Positions 8,177 to 17,289 of a stretch of 32,716 nt of DNA are shown piece by piece. A program made the translations under genes and the position numbers. Origin of the DNA: Microbacteriaceae bacterium (GTDB lineage Bacteria; Actinomycetota; Actinomycetes; Actinomycetales; Microbacteriaceae). The stretch's first letter is position 1; each line of letters starts with the position of its first letter. Under the pieces are notes generated by a model, which had not been told where the DNA came from, did not search any database, and saw only the letters and a list, made by a program, of their open reading frames with translations. Where the stretch lies: contig JAUZGC010000197.1 of NCBI GenBank assembly GCA_030840105.1, positions 1 to 32,716 on the forward strand, written 5' to 3'.

Positions 8177-8593
8177 ATGAGAGCCAATGCAACCCTCTTC
8201 TGGATCCTCACGGTCTTCTTTGCCTTCTCCGCGGCGCTCTACACGGTCTGGAGCCTGATCTACTACGGCAAGATCGAGTGGGTCGGGTCGGTGGCCCTCA
8301 TGCTTTCGACCGTGCTCGGTGCGTTCCTCGCCTTCTACCTGGGTCGCTCGCATGCGTCGCAGGGCGGCGAACTACCCGAAGACCGTCTCGACGGTAACAT
8401 CGACGACGGCGACCCGGAGCTCGGGCACTTCAGCCCCTGGAGCTGGTGGCCGGTCATGCTCGGCGCCGGCGCCGCCCTCGTGATGCTCGGCATCGCCGTG
8501 GGCTTCTGGATCTGCTTCATCGGCCTCGCGTTCACGATCATCTGCCTCGTGGGCTGGACCTACGAGTACTACCGGGGCTACTTCGCGCGATAG
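8177..8593 (+). CDS. ctaF: Actinobacterial cytochrome c oxidase subunit IV
   Basis: CtaF is a small membrane subunit found in actinobacterial aa3 oxidases, structural rather than catalytic. The 138 residues contain four hydrophobic stretches: two near the N-terminus (LFWILTVFFAFSAALYTVW and a segment around 39-57) and two near the C-terminus (about 92-115 and 117-130). A hydrophilic loop between them contains SHASQGGELPEDRLDGN. It follows ctaD with one base between stop and ATG. Its last 16 bases overlap the 3' end of the convergent rlmA gene, with both stop codons inside the other gene. Confidence 0.92.
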   Translation: MRANATLFWILTVFFAFSAALYTVWSLIYYGKIEWVGSVALMLSTVLGAFLAFYLGRSHASQGGELPEDRLDGNIDDGDPELGHFSPWSWWPVMLGAGAALVMLGIAVGFWICFIGLAFTIICLVGWTYEYYRGYFAR

Positions 8594-9531
8594 ACCTCGC
8601 GCCTGTGAAAGCGGAGAATATCGACGGATGCCGTCACGTTCCTGAACGTGGCGGCATTCTCGTCTGCGGCGGCGGTAGCGTGTTCTGTCACGTGATGCGC
8701 TGACGGCCCCATTGCCACGAGCTGGTCGGCCGTGCCTTCGCCAACCCGAATGGTGAACGTGATGTTCTCCTGTCGGTCACGAGCGAAATACGGCGCGATT
8801 GTCTCCGAGAGCTGCGCGGCCTTGTCTGCGGGTACATCGAGCATCCGGCCACCGTCACGAGGCGGTCCAGCGGCCCGGAGCTCGGCGAGGTGGCCGGCCG
8901 TCGGGACGACGACGAGCAGGACGCCGTCGGTCGCGAGCACACGGTGGAATTCGGGGACGTTCCTGGGCGCGAAGACGTTGAGAATGATGTCGACGGCGCC
9001 ATCGCGGATCGGCAGGGGCTGCCACGTGTCGGCCACGAGCCCGTCAACGCGCGCGTCACTGACTCCGGCTGTGCCCTGACTGCGGACGGCGCGACCGACG
9101 GCAGCGGGGGAGAGATCCATGGCGAGCCCCTGGCCGCCGACGGCCCCCAGAAGCTCGCGCAGGTAGTACCCGGTGCCGCAACCGGCATCGAGAATTCGTG
9201 GCCGCGCATCCGATCTGAAGGCGCGGGCCGATGTGCGTGCTGGCGCGCCCTGGTGCCCTGCTTCGGATGCCGATGCCGGCCGTGCGAGCTCGATGAGTAC
9301 GTCGACGATGGGGGAGTAGACCCCGCTCGCCAGGACCTGTGCTCGCGCGTCGAGCATCGCGGCGCTGTCGCCGACAACCTTGCTCGTCGAAGCGAGAAGC
9401 GAGACGTAGCCGCGCTTATTGACGTCGAAACGATGCCCAGCGTCACAGCCGACTACGAGCGGAGACACTGCCCGGAGCGTCCGAGAGCATGCCGGGCAAC
9501 GAAGCCACGCGGCAAGGCTCTCGGACGTCAC
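8578..9531 (-). CDS. rlmA: 23S rRNA (guanine-N1)-methyltransferase, RlmA type
   Basis: RlmA-family enzymes methylate N1 of a guanine in hairpin 35 of 23S rRNA; the Gram-positive RlmA(II)/TlrB branch acts on G748 and affects tylosin-type macrolide binding. The 317-residue protein has the N-terminal zinc finger (C12, C15, C29, H33), the RGYVSLL motif and the SAM-binding motif ILDAGCGTGYY. NVFAPRN is the family's target-base region. An insert around residues 86-105 (Ala/Arg-rich, GHQGAPARTSARAF) looks like a disordered loop. The start is GTG at 9531, four bases after the qcrB stop, so the gene is read as the last of the ctaE-qcrCAB unit, an unusual partner for respiration genes. Which guanine is modified (745 or 748) is inferred from phylum only. 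Confidence 0.85.
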   Translation of the reverse strand: MTSESLAAWLRCPACSRTLRAVSPLVVGCDAGHRFDVNKRGYVSLLASTSKVVGDSAAMLDARAQVLASGVYSPIVDVLIELARPASASEAGHQGAPARTSARAFRSDARPRILDAGCGTGYYLRELLGAVGGQGLAMDLSPAAVGRAVRSQGTAGVSDARVDGLVADTWQPLPIRDGAVDIILNVFAPRNVPEFHRVLATDGVLLVVVPTAGHLAELRAAGPPRDGGRMLDVPADKAAQLSETIAPYFARDRQENITFTIRVGEGTADQLVAMGPSAHHVTEHATAAADENAATFRNVTASVDILRFHRREVYRAK

Positions 9532-9535
9532 CTGA

Positions 9536-11143
9536 CTAGTGGTGGCCGTGGCCTTCCTCGAGCTCGCGCATGGTTACCGGCGCGATCCGGTCCTCGAAGA
9601 ACCAACGGGAGATGCCTGCACGCACGCGCTGACCCACCGTGATCTTGCCGCGACTGTTCGGGCGGAGCATGAGCGGCTGATAGCTCTCAAAGCTGACCAG
9701 GCGCCAGCGCTCGTACTCGTCGAGGCGCTCGTGCACCTCGATGTACTCGCCACCGGGCAGTCGTACGATGCGGCCGGACTCGTAGCCGTGCAGCGCGATC
9801 GAGCGATCCTTCTTCTGCAGCGCGAGGCAGACCCGCTTCGCGATGAAGAACGCGACGAATGGTCCGAGGACCACAATCGCCTGGATCGCGTGGATGACGC
9901 CTTCGATCGTCAGCATGAAGTGCGTGGCGATGAGGTCAGAGCTCGCAGCGGCCCATAGACCGGCATAGAACGTGACACCGGCCGCGCCGATGGCCGTGCG
10001 AGTGGGGGCGTTGCGTGGTCGATCGAGGATGTGGTGCTCTCGCCTGTCGCCCGTGATCCACGACTCGATGAACGGGTAGAACATCACGAGGACGATGAAC
10101 ACGCCGATCACGATCAGTGGCGTGAGGATGTTGAACGACCACGTGTGGTTGAGCCAGACGAACTCCCAGCCCGGTGGAATCAGGCGCAGCGCGCCATCGG
10201 CGAAACCGATGTACCAGTCCGGCTGTGTACCGGCCGAGACCGGTGACGGGTCGTACGGACCGTAGTTCCAGATCGGGTTGATTGTGAAGAACGATGCCAT
10301 GAGGACGACGACGCCGAACACGATGAAGAAGAACCCACCGGCCTTCGCGGCATAGACCGGGAGCACCGGGTAGCCGATGACGTTCTCCTGCGTTCGCCCT
10401 GGCCCGGCGTACTGCGTGTGCTTGTGGACGACCACGAACAGCAGGTGAAGCGCAATCATGGCGAGCACGAGTGCAGGCAGCAGCAGGATGTGCAGCGTGT
10501 AGAGGCGACCGACGATGGCGGTGCCGGGGAACTCGCCGCCGAAGAGCAGGAAGGAGATCCAGGTGCCCACGAGCGGGATGCCCTTGATCAAGCCGTCGAT
10601 GATGCGGAGACCGTTGCCGGAGAGAAGGTCGTCCGGCAGCGAGTATCCGGTGAAGCCTTCGGCCATCGCGAGGATGAAGAGCACGAATCCGATCACCCAG
10701 TTGAGTTCACGCGGCTTGCGGAATGCACCCGTGAAGTAGATGCGCAGCATGTGCAGACCGATGGACGCCACGAAGAGCAGCGCTGCCCAGTGGTGCACCT
10801 GACGCATCAGGAGGCCGCCTCGGATGTCAAACGAGATGTTGAGCGTGCTCGACATGGCCGACGACATCTCGACGCCCTTGAGGGGCACGAAGGAGCCGTC
10901 GTAAATCACGGATGCCTGTGAGGCCTGGAAGAAGAACGTCAGGAACGTGCCGCTGAGCAGGATGACGATGAAGCTGTAGAGTGCGACCTCACCAAGCAGG
11001 AACGACCAGTGGTCGGGGAAGATCTTGCGACCGAACTCCCTGACCGCAGCCGACATGCTGGTGCGATCTTCAAGATAGTTCGCTGCGGCGGCCGTGAAGC
11101 CGCCCTTCTTTGCCGCGCGCGGCGCGGCGGTTGTCGTGCTCAA
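9536..11143 (-). CDS. qcrB: Cytochrome bc1 complex cytochrome b subunit
   Basis: QcrB holds the two b haems and both quinone sites of the menaquinol:cytochrome c reductase. The 535-residue protein has eight or more membrane helices. Haem ligand pairs lie in VHHWAALLFVASIGLHMLR and LHILLLPALVLAMIALHLL. The Qo motif appears as PDWY rather than the mitochondrial PEWY; this substitution is common in the group. A long cytoplasmic C-terminal part (about 420-535) is characteristic of actinobacterial QcrB. The start is TTG at 11143, overlapping the qcrA stop as TTGA, with GGGAG five bases upstream. A later start would remove only part of the soluble N-terminus. The drug target site for imidazopyridine-type inhibitors in mycobacteria is this subunit. 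Confidence 0.96.
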   Translation of the reverse strand: MSTTTAAPRAAKKGGFTAAAANYLEDRTSMSAAVREFGRKIFPDHWSFLLGEVALYSFIVILLSGTFLTFFFQASQASVIYDGSFVPLKGVEMSSAMSSTLNISFDIRGGLLMRQVHHWAALLFVASIGLHMLRIYFTGAFRKPRELNWVIGFVLFILAMAEGFTGYSLPDDLLSGNGLRIIDGLIKGIPLVGTWISFLLFGGEFPGTAIVGRLYTLHILLLPALVLAMIALHLLFVVVHKHTQYAGPGRTQENVIGYPVLPVYAAKAGGFFFIVFGVVVLMASFFTINPIWNYGPYDPSPVSAGTQPDWYIGFADGALRLIPPGWEFVWLNHTWSFNILTPLIVIGVFIVLVMFYPFIESWITGDRREHHILDRPRNAPTRTAIGAAGVTFYAGLWAAASSDLIATHFMLTIEGVIHAIQAIVVLGPFVAFFIAKRVCLALQKKDRSIALHGYESGRIVRLPGGEYIEVHERLDEYERWRLVSFESYQPLMLRPNSRGKITVGQRVRAGISRWFFEDRIAPVTMRELEEGHGHH

Positions 11144-12213
11144 TTACGCTCCCAGAAGCTCGGGCCGACCGGTTCGGTGAAGTCACTACGGGCAACGAGG
11201 TAACCCTCGGCGTCGACCGTGATGGGCAGCTGCGGCAGCGGACGCTTGGCCGGGCCGAAGATGACCTTGGCCTCGTGCGTGATGTCGAACTGCGACTGGT
11301 GACAGGGGCACAGCAGGTGGTGTGTCTGCTGCTCGTAGAGTGCGACGGGGCATCCGACGTGTGTGCAGATCTTGGAGTACGCGACAATGCCGTTGTAGTT
11401 CCAGGTCTTGCGGGCGGGGGAGACATTCAGGTCCGCCGGGTTGAGGCGCATGAGCAGGACAGCTGCCTTTGCCTTCTCCTCGAGCGGGTCGGGAGTCTCG
11501 TTGAGTCCTTCGGGAATGACGTGGAACGCGGAGCCGAGCGTGACGTCTGTGGCCTTGATCGGGGTTCCCTCTGGGTCGCGGGTGAGGCGGGTTCCCGCCT
11601 TCCACATGGTGTGAGAGAGCAGCGTGACCGGGTTCTGGTTCTGCGGCCCCAGGCCGCGGAACAGCACGATCGCCGGCAGCGGGAAGGCGATCAAGGCGCC
11701 GATCAGGGAGTTGCGCACGACAGTACGGCGGCTGAAGCCCGACTCCTGGTCGGCCTCCTGGAAGATCTCGACCGCACGCTCGATTGTGACCTCGGACCCA
11801 CGCACTGGATGGCGGAGGTCGATCCCTTCCTGCTCGTACATGAGCGCCTTGCCCCAGTGCACAGCACCGATGCCGATGGCGAGGAGGGCGAGGGCAATGC
11901 CAAGACCGATGAAGAGGGTGTTCAGACGCACCGAGCCGGGATCCGATGACTCGATCGGGAACATCATGTATGCGGCGATCGCCCAGATGCTGCCCACGAT
12001 CGAAAGGTAGAACAGCGTGTAAACGACGCGCTCAGCGCGACGCTGCTTGACTGGATTGATATCCGTGATTCGCGGGCGGTGCGTCGGGAAACCGGGGTTG
12101 GGGACCGCATCCTGCACGATCACTGCTGTTCCGGGATCGCCTGCCCTGGCGTGCTCGACGGCCGACGAATTGGCAGTGGTCAGTTCGTGACCGCCGTTAT
12201 CGTCCTGTGCCAT
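11140..12213 (-). CDS. qcrA: Rieske iron-sulfur subunit of the bcc complex
   Basis: QcrA carries the 2Fe-2S cluster that takes the first electron from menaquinol. The 357-residue protein has a soluble N-terminus of about 60 residues and then three membrane helices (near 68-90, 102-122 and 190-210), the actinobacterial arrangement instead of the single helix of most Rieske proteins. The cluster-binding motifs are CTHVGCPVAL near 283-292 and CPCHQSQFD near 301-309, both complete. The ATG at 12213 has GGAGAA directly upstream. Its stop overlaps the TTG start of qcrB. The upstream gene is qcrC, ending 39 bases before. Confidence 0.96.
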   Translation of the reverse strand: MAQDDNGGHELTTANSSAVEHARAGDPGTAVIVQDAVPNPGFPTHRPRITDINPVKQRRAERVVYTLFYLSIVGSIWAIAAYMMFPIESSDPGSVRLNTLFIGLGIALALLAIGIGAVHWGKALMYEQEGIDLRHPVRGSEVTIERAVEIFQEADQESGFSRRTVVRNSLIGALIAFPLPAIVLFRGLGPQNQNPVTLLSHTMWKAGTRLTRDPEGTPIKATDVTLGSAFHVIPEGLNETPDPLEEKAKAAVLLMRLNPADLNVSPARKTWNYNGIVAYSKICTHVGCPVALYEQQTHHLLCPCHQSQFDITHEAKVIFGPAKRPLPQLPITVDAEGYLVARSDFTEPVGPSFWERN

Positions 12214-12252
12214 TGTTCTCCTTCGTGCGCTGTGTCATGACCTCTGTACCGC

Positions 12253-13068
12253 CTAATTCGACTTCGCCGTGATCCACACGGTCAGGGCGACGATCGAACC
12301 CAGGCCGAAGATCCAGAGGAACAGGCCCTCAGCCACGGGGCCGAGGTCGCCGAGCGCGAATCCGCCGGGGGACGGGTTCTTCTCGATGTATTTGAGGTAG
12401 GTGATGATGTCGCGCTTGCCAGACGGGGAAATGTTGCTGTCGTTGAACACGGGCATGTTCTGCGGACCGGTGACCATGGCCTCGTAGATGTGCTGGGCGC
12501 TGACACCGCTGAGCGCGGGGGCGAACTTGCCCTCGGTGAGGGCGCCACCAGCGCCGGCGACGTTGTGGCACATCGCGCAGTTCGTGCGGAAGAGCTCGCC
12601 ACCATTCGCGGCGTTGCCCTGGGTGGTGTCGAGAAGTGACGCGTTGGGGATGCCCGGCCCTGGGGCGAGCGATGCGACGTAGTCGGCCAGCGCGGAGATG
12701 TCACTGCCGGTGAACTGGACGGGCTTCTGCTGCGCCTGCGGACCGTTCATGGCCATGGGCATGCGGCCCGTACCGACCTGGAAGTCAACGGCTGCGGCAC
12801 CGACGCCGATCAGGCTCGGCCCGTTTGCCGTACCTGAGGCCGACAGGCCGTGGCAGGTAGCGCAGTTGGACATGAAGATCTTCTTGCCCTGGTCAACGGA
12901 CTGCTGCGACGCGGCGGCGGGTTCTGCCGAGGCCGTCGAGGTGTTGAAGGCAGCGTAAGCGCCCCCGGTGAGGCCCAGTCCGATTGCGATCAGGGCGATG
13001 GTGGCCAAGGGGTGACGGCGCCCTGTCTTACGTACGGTACGGCCAGGAGTGTGCGTTTTTGCGCGCAT
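12253..13068 (-). CDS. qcrC: Dihaem cytochrome c subunit of the bcc complex
   Basis: QcrC shuttles electrons from the Rieske centre to CuA of the oxidase, replacing a soluble cytochrome c. The 271-residue protein has a basic N-terminus and a signal-anchor helix at about 20-40. Two cytochrome c domains follow, with haem sites CATCH at 69-73 and CAMCH near 165. A C-terminal membrane helix (about 245-267) anchors the protein, ending WITAKSN. Methionine axial ligands are likely in the RMPMAMNG and NMPVFND regions. The ATG at 13068 fits the signal region. It follows ctaE by 24 bases on the same strand. All features are those of actinobacterial QcrC. Confidence 0.96.
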   Translation of the reverse strand: MRAKTHTPGRTVRKTGRRHPLATIALIAIGLGLTGGAYAAFNTSTASAEPAAASQQSVDQGKKIFMSNCATCHGLSASGTANGPSLIGVGAAAVDFQVGTGRMPMAMNGPQAQQKPVQFTGSDISALADYVASLAPGPGIPNASLLDTTQGNAANGGELFRTNCAMCHNVAGAGGALTEGKFAPALSGVSAQHIYEAMVTGPQNMPVFNDSNISPSGKRDIITYLKYIEKNPSPGGFALGDLGPVAEGLFLWIFGLGSIVALTVWITAKSN

Positions 13069-13092
13069 GGTGAGGTGTTCTGCTCCTGATTC

Positions 13093-13722
13093 CTATTTGA
13101 GAACGTAGATGACCAGGAAGAGCCCGATCCAAACGACGTCAACGAAGTGCCAGTAGTACGAGACAACGATGGCGCTCGTCGCCTCCTTGTGCCCGAAGGT
13201 CTTGACAGCGAATGCGCGACCGATGACGAGGAGGAACGCAATGAGACCGCCGGTGACGTGCAGGGCGTGGAATCCCGTCGTGAGATAGAAAGCCGATCCA
13301 TATGCGCTTGAGCTCAGCGAGACATGCTCCGACACGAGCGTCGCGTACTCAGTGGCCTGACCGGCGACGAAGATGGCGCCCAGTGCGTAGGTGAGCGTGA
13401 ACCATTCGACCATGCCCCATTGGCTCGGCTTCCAGCCGGTCGAGCGAGCCTGGAGCCGCTCGGCGGCGAACACGCCGAACTGGCAGGTGAACGAGCTTGA
13501 AACGAGTACCAGCGTATTGACAAGTGCGTATGGCACATTGAGGTGCTGGGTTTCGGATGCCCACAGTGCAGGAGCCGTCGAACGCAGCGTGAAGTAGATC
13601 GCGAAGAGGCCCGCGAAGAACATGACCTCGCTGCCAAGCCAGACGATCGTGCCAACGGCCACTACGTTCGGGCGGTTGATTGCAGGCGCGCCCGCATGAG
13701 GGGAGATTGAGGTGCTCGTCAC
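13093..13722 (-). CDS. ctaE: Cytochrome c oxidase subunit III
   Basis: CtaE is the seven-helix-type third subunit of haem-copper oxidases; the actinobacterial form is shorter, with five helices. From GTG at 13722 the protein has 209 residues and contains [25 protein letters not shown] and [15 protein letters not shown], all family hallmarks. An in-frame ATG at 13761 would add 13 residues. GTG is preferred because CATAAT lies exactly six bases before it, which places the transcript start on the GTG (leaderless), and the ATG has no ribosome site. The gene heads the minus-strand unit ctaE-qcrC-qcrA-qcrB-rlmA. It is divergent from trpD. A much longer reading frame extends upstream through trpD and dhaK antisense and is not real. 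Confidence 0.95.
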   Translation of the reverse strand: MTSTSISPHAGAPAINRPNVVAVGTIVWLGSEVMFFAGLFAIYFTLRSTAPALWASETQHLNVPYALVNTLVLVSSSFTCQFGVFAAERLQARSTGWKPSQWGMVEWFTLTYALGAIFVAGQATEYATLVSEHVSLSSSAYGSAFYLTTGFHALHVTGGLIAFLLVIGRAFAVKTFGHKEATSAIVVSYYWHFVDVVWIGLFLVIYVLK

Positions 13723-13728
13723 GCTTCC

Positions 13729-13734
13729 ATTATG
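13729..13734 (-). promoter_or_regulatory. Predicted -10 box for leaderless ctaE
   Basis: On the minus strand CATAAT (five of six to TATAAT) is followed by six bases and the GTG at 13722, placing the transcript start on the first base of the start codon. No -35 match is visible at 17-18 bases. Confidence 0.5.
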
Positions 13735-13761
13735 ACCGAAAAGAATGCTGTGTTTTCTCAT

Positions 13762-13767
13762 TAGGAT
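13762..13767 (+). promoter_or_regulatory. Predicted -10 box for leaderless trpD
   Basis: TAGGAT, a frequent actinobacterial -10 form, is followed by six bases and the trpD ATG at 13774. No Shine-Dalgarno sequence precedes the ATG. It lies only 28 bases from the opposing ctaE -10 box. Confidence 0.5.
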
Positions 13768-13773
13768 CGCTGT

Positions 13774-14823
13774 ATGGCGGAATTTACGACCTGGCCTTCG
13801 GTGTTCACGTCTCTCCTTGAGGGCGACGACTTGACTGTCGCGGACGCGGCCTGGGCAATGGAGCAGGTCATCACCGGGGAAGCGACCTCGGCACAACTCG
13901 CCGGATTTCTTGTCGCATTGCGGGCCAAGGGTGAGACGGTCGACGAAATCGTGGGATTCCGAGACGCGATTCTGGATCATGCTGTGCCGCTGGACATCGA
14001 TCCGATGGCGCTCGACATCGTCGGAACCGGCGGTGATCGGTTCGGTACCGTCAATATCTCGACGACCGCGTCGATCGTGGCCGCTGCCGCCGGCGCTCCC
14101 GTGATCAAGCACGGAAACAAGGCGGCCAGTTCGGCCTCCGGATCCTCCGACGTGCTCGCAGCCCTGGGCGTCGACCTCGGGCTTTCGGCCGCTCGTGTCG
14201 CGGGGGTCTTCGACGAGGTCGGGATCACATTCGCGTTCGCGTCGGCCTTTCACCCCGGATTCGCTCACGCCGGCCCGGTGCGCGCGGAGCTCGGCATCCC
14301 CACTGTCTTCAACTTTCTTGGCCCCCTGTGCAATCCGGCGCGGCCAGAGGCCTCGGCCGTGGGCGTCGCGCAACTGGATCGTGTTCCGTTGATCGTCGGG
14401 GTCTTCCGCACACGCGGTGCCACGGCGCTCGTGTTCCGCGGCGACGACGGCCTGGATGAGCTGTCGACGACCGGTCACAGCCACGTCTGGGAGGTCACGC
14501 GCGGGCTCGTCACCGAGCACGACATCGATCCGCGGGAGCTTGGGATCCGCCGGGCCAGCATCGAGGAGCTTCTCGGCGGCGATGCCAACCACAACGCCGC
14601 CGTGGTGCGCGCCGTACTCGCCGGCGAAGAAGGGCCGGTGCGCGACATCGTGCTCCTGAATGCGGCAGCCGGGCTTGTCTCGTTCGACCTGGCGGCCGAC
14701 CCGTCGAAGGTCCAGGAGAGCATCCTCGATCGATTCAGGCAGAAGCTGGTCGTCGCGGCGGATGCCATCGACTCCGGAGCGGCCACCGCCAAGCTCGAGC
14801 GCTGGGTCGCGGCGACGCGATAG
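13774..14823 (+). CDS. trpD: Anthranilate phosphoribosyltransferase
   Basis: TrpD joins anthranilate to PRPP in tryptophan synthesis. The 349-residue protein carries the PRPP/Mg-binding GTGGD motif near residue 86, NISTTAS, the [17 protein letters not shown] stretch near 111-127, and an acidic [11 protein letters not shown] for metal binding. Family length is 330-350. One small deviation is KHGNKAAS where many relatives have KHGNRSVS. No other trp gene is in the window, so trpD is separated from its pathway, as often seen in actinobacteria. dhaK follows after 15 bases, so trpD and the dha genes may share a transcript despite unrelated roles. Confidence 0.95.
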   Translation: MAEFTTWPSVFTSLLEGDDLTVADAAWAMEQVITGEATSAQLAGFLVALRAKGETVDEIVGFRDAILDHAVPLDIDPMALDIVGTGGDRFGTVNISTTASIVAAAAGAPVIKHGNKAASSASGSSDVLAALGVDLGLSAARVAGVFDEVGITFAFASAFHPGFAHAGPVRAELGIPTVFNFLGPLCNPARPEASAVGVAQLDRVPLIVGVFRTRGATALVFRGDDGLDELSTTGHSHVWEVTRGLVTEHDIDPRELGIRRASIEELLGGDANHNAAVVRAVLAGEEGPVRDIVLLNAAAGLVSFDLAADPSKVQESILDRFRQKLVVAADAIDSGAATAKLERWVAATR

Positions 14824-14838
14824 GCGGAAGGGGTTTCG

Positions 14839-15840
14839 ATGAAGAAGCTCATCAATGACGCGCGCGCTGTTGTCGACGAGACGCTCGGCGGCCTCGCCGC
14901 GGCACATTCCGACATTCTGAGCGTCTCCTTCGAGCCGCGTTACGTCGCGAGGCGTGGCGCACCCATCGCGGGCAAGGTTGCGCTCGTGAGCGGCGGGGGC
15001 AGCGGTCACGAACCCCTCCACGTCGGTTTCGTCGGGCGTGGGATGCTGGATGCGGCCGTGCCGGGCGCCATCTTCGCCTCGCCCACGCCGGACCTCGTCT
15101 TCGCGGCAACGCGTGCGGTCGACGGAGGAGCCGGAGTGCTCTACCTGGTCAAGAACTACACCGGCGATGTGTTGAACTTCGAGACCGCGGCTGACTTCGC
15201 GGCCGGGGCGGGCATCCGCGTTGAGTCCGTGCTGATCAATGATGATGTCGCCGTCGAGGATTCGAGCTTCACCGCCGGGCGACGGGGCATCGCGGGAGCG
15301 GTTCTCGTCGAGAAGATCGCAGGTGCCGCGGCCGAACGCGGTGACGACCTCGATTCCGTGGCCGCCATCGCCCGACGCGTGAACGCTTCGATGCGCTCGA
15401 TGGGCGTTGGCCTGCGGGCTGGCGTCGTCCCGTACTCGGGCGAGCCGAGCTTCACGCTCGACGACGAGCACATCGAGTTCGGCATCGGCATTCACGGCGA
15501 GCCGGGGCGGGCGGTAATTCCGCTGGAGCCGGCCGATGCGATCGTCGACCGGCTTGTGACCGCCATCACGGGGGATCTGCCATTCGTCGCAGGCGACCGC
15601 GTGCTCCTGCTGGTCAATGGGCTGGGCGGGACACCGCTGTCGGAGCTCTACATCGTGTTCCGCCGAGCCGCACAGTCGCTGGTCGAGCGAGGGCTCGCGG
15701 TCACGCGGAGCCTTGTCGGCAGCTTCGCGACCTCCCTCGAGATGCAGGGCGTCTCGATCACCCTCCTTCGGCTCGACGACGAGTTGCTTGAACTGTGGGA
15801 TGCACCGGTGCACACCGCCGCACTCCGGTGGGGCTGTTAG
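14839..15840 (+). CDS. dhaK: Dihydroxyacetone kinase subunit DhaK (PTS-dependent)
   Basis: DhaK binds dihydroxyacetone covalently as a hemiaminal and, with DhaL, phosphorylates it to DHAP. The 333-residue protein has [15 protein letters not shown] near 52-66, [13 protein letters not shown] near 103-115, and the substrate-binding histidine H219 in GIGIHGEPG, equivalent to His218 of the E. coli enzyme. Length is normal for the separate DhaK subunit. GGAAGGGG precedes the ATG. It is followed by dhaL (31 bases) and by dhaM, so the operon encodes the phosphoenolpyruvate-dependent kinase rather than the ATP-dependent single-chain form. Confidence 0.95.
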   Translation: MKKLINDARAVVDETLGGLAAAHSDILSVSFEPRYVARRGAPIAGKVALVSGGGSGHEPLHVGFVGRGMLDAAVPGAIFASPTPDLVFAATRAVDGGAGVLYLVKNYTGDVLNFETAADFAAGAGIRVESVLINDDVAVEDSSFTAGRRGIAGAVLVEKIAGAAAERGDDLDSVAAIARRVNASMRSMGVGLRAGVVPYSGEPSFTLDDEHIEFGIGIHGEPGRAVIPLEPADAIVDRLVTAITGDLPFVAGDRVLLLVNGLGGTPLSELYIVFRRAAQSLVERGLAVTRSLVGSFATSLEMQGVSITLLRLDDELLELWDAPVHTAALRWGC

Positions 15841-15871
15841 TTTCGATGGAGTCGTTCGGGGATGGGTGCAG

Positions 15872-16510
15872 ATGAGCCTGGATGCCACATGGGTCGTTGA
15901 TTGGATGCGCGAGAGCGCGCGCGTGCTCGCCGAGAACCGCGCCGAGTTGGGGGCACTCGACCGGGAGATCGGTGACGGCGACCATGGTGAGAACATGGAT
16001 CGCGGGTTTGCGGCGGTCCTCGCCGGGCTTGAGACGATTTCCGCGGATGCGTCGCCGGGCGGCGTGCTGCAGAAGGTTGCCATGACGCTCATTTCGACCA
16101 TCGGGGGTGCGGCCGGTCCGCTCTATGGGACCGGGCTGCTCAAGGCATCCGACGCCGCCGGTACGGAGACTCAACTCGACGGGGCCTCGATCGTTGCACT
16201 GCTGCGGGCGGTGCGCGATGGCATCGTGCTGCGTGGCAAAGCCGAAGTGGGGGAGAAGACCATGGTGGATGCCTGGACTCCCGCCGTCGACGCAGCGTCG
16301 GCCGCGGAGAGTGCGGGGGAGTCGCCGGGCGGCATCCTGCGGGCGGCCGCCGAAGCAGCGAGCGCCGGCGCAGAGGCGACGGAGCCGCTGATTGCCCGCA
16401 AGGGGAGAGCAAGCTACCTGGGGGAGCGAGCGATCGGACATCGCGATCCGGGGGCGCAGTCGACTGCGCTGCTCCTGCAGGCAGCGGCGGATGCGGCACG
16501 GAATGCCTGA
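15872..16510 (+). CDS. dhaL: Dihydroxyacetone kinase ADP-binding subunit DhaL
   Basis: DhaL keeps a tightly bound ADP that is cycled to ATP by DhaM and donates phosphate to the sugar held on DhaK. The 212-residue product has the magnesium-ADP motif [15 protein letters not shown] near 31-45, [11 protein letters not shown] near 82-92 and [12 protein letters not shown] near 127-138. The ATG at 15872 is chosen because it gives the normal length; an in-frame GTG at 15866 would add two residues. The 3' end overlaps dhaM by eight bases. Confidence 0.94.
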   Translation: MSLDATWVVDWMRESARVLAENRAELGALDREIGDGDHGENMDRGFAAVLAGLETISADASPGGVLQKVAMTLISTIGGAAGPLYGTGLLKASDAAGTETQLDGASIVALLRAVRDGIVLRGKAEVGEKTMVDAWTPAVDAASAAESAGESPGGILRAAAEAASAGAEATEPLIARKGRASYLGERAIGHRDPGAQSTALLLQAAADAARNA

Positions 16511-17231
16511 GGCGAGGGGAACGAACCATCAGCCAGAAGCGCGTCGCGTCGGGCTGGTCTTCGTCTCGCACAGCGCACGGCTCGCGGAAGGGCTTGTCGA
16601 GCTGGCGCGGCAGATGGCGCCATCGACCCGGCTCATCGCGGCAGGTGGCACCGCGGATGGCGGCATCGGTACAAGCTTCGAGGCCGTGTCGGCCGCATTG
16701 CGTGAGGCGAACACGGGACGAGGCGTCGTCGTGCTGTGCGACCTCGGCTCCGCGATCCTGACCGCGGCGACCGCGCGCGACTTCCTCGAGGAGGATTCGC
16801 GCGACGGCGTCCATGTCGTCGACGCGCCGCTGGTCGAGGGTGGAGTGGCAGCAGCGGTGGCGGCAGAGTCAGGTGCGGACGTTCTGGCCGTCGTTGCCGC
16901 CGCTGAATCGGCCCGCCAGACCCGGGTAGCGCCCGCGATCCCCGCCGCGAAGGAAGCGGATTCGGGCATCCGCTACGCCCGTACCGTGACGCTCACCAAC
17001 GTGTCCGGCCTGCACGCGCGCCCGGCAGCGGAGTTCGTCAGGCTCGCCAACACGTTCCCGGCCAAGGTGACCGTCAACGGGAAGGATGCCAAGAGCCTGC
17101 TCAGCATCATGGGGCTCGCGCTCATGGCCGGCTCGTCGGCCGAGATTGTGACGCTGGATGCCTCCGGCGAGGCAGCGGTCGATGCGCTCGCCGACCTGGT
17201 CGAGTCCGGATTCGGCGAGGAACGCGCCTGA
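16503..17231 (+). CDS. dhaM: DhaM phosphotransferase subunit fused to HPr
   Basis: DhaM passes phosphate from the PEP phosphotransferase chain to the ADP on DhaL. From ATG at 16503 the protein has 242 residues. Residues 14-140 are an EIIA-mannose-type domain with the phospho-His in FVSHSARLAEG (H23) and the GTSFEAV and LCDLGSAILT motifs. Residues about 155-242 are a complete HPr domain: GLHARPAAEF with phospho-His H171, and KSLLSIMGLAL around the regulatory-serine region. The E. coli protein has EIIA, HPr and an EI-like domain; here the EI part is absent, so enzyme I must be supplied from elsewhere. The start lies inside dhaL, eight bases before its end, implying coupling. Confidence 0.92.
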   Translation: MPEARGTNHQPEARRVGLVFVSHSARLAEGLVELARQMAPSTRLIAAGGTADGGIGTSFEAVSAALREANTGRGVVVLCDLGSAILTAATARDFLEEDSRDGVHVVDAPLVEGGVAAAVAAESGADVLAVVAAAESARQTRVAPAIPAAKEADSGIRYARTVTLTNVSGLHARPAAEFVRLANTFPAKVTVNGKDAKSLLSIMGLALMAGSSAEIVTLDASGEAAVDALADLVESGFGEERA

Positions 17232-17289
17232 CCGGGGAGGCGTACACTCGGGCCACCATCCTGAGATCGCCTCACCCCCAAGGAGCGCC

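Noticed and set aside
13093-16101. A 1002-codon minus-strand open frame running through trpD and dhaK into ctaE
   Set aside because: Only its last 209 codons (from 13722) resemble a protein, CtaE. The rest is antisense to well-supported trpD, dhaK and dhaL, is rich in Arg/Asp/Gly as expected for high-GC shadow frames, and has no ribosome site.
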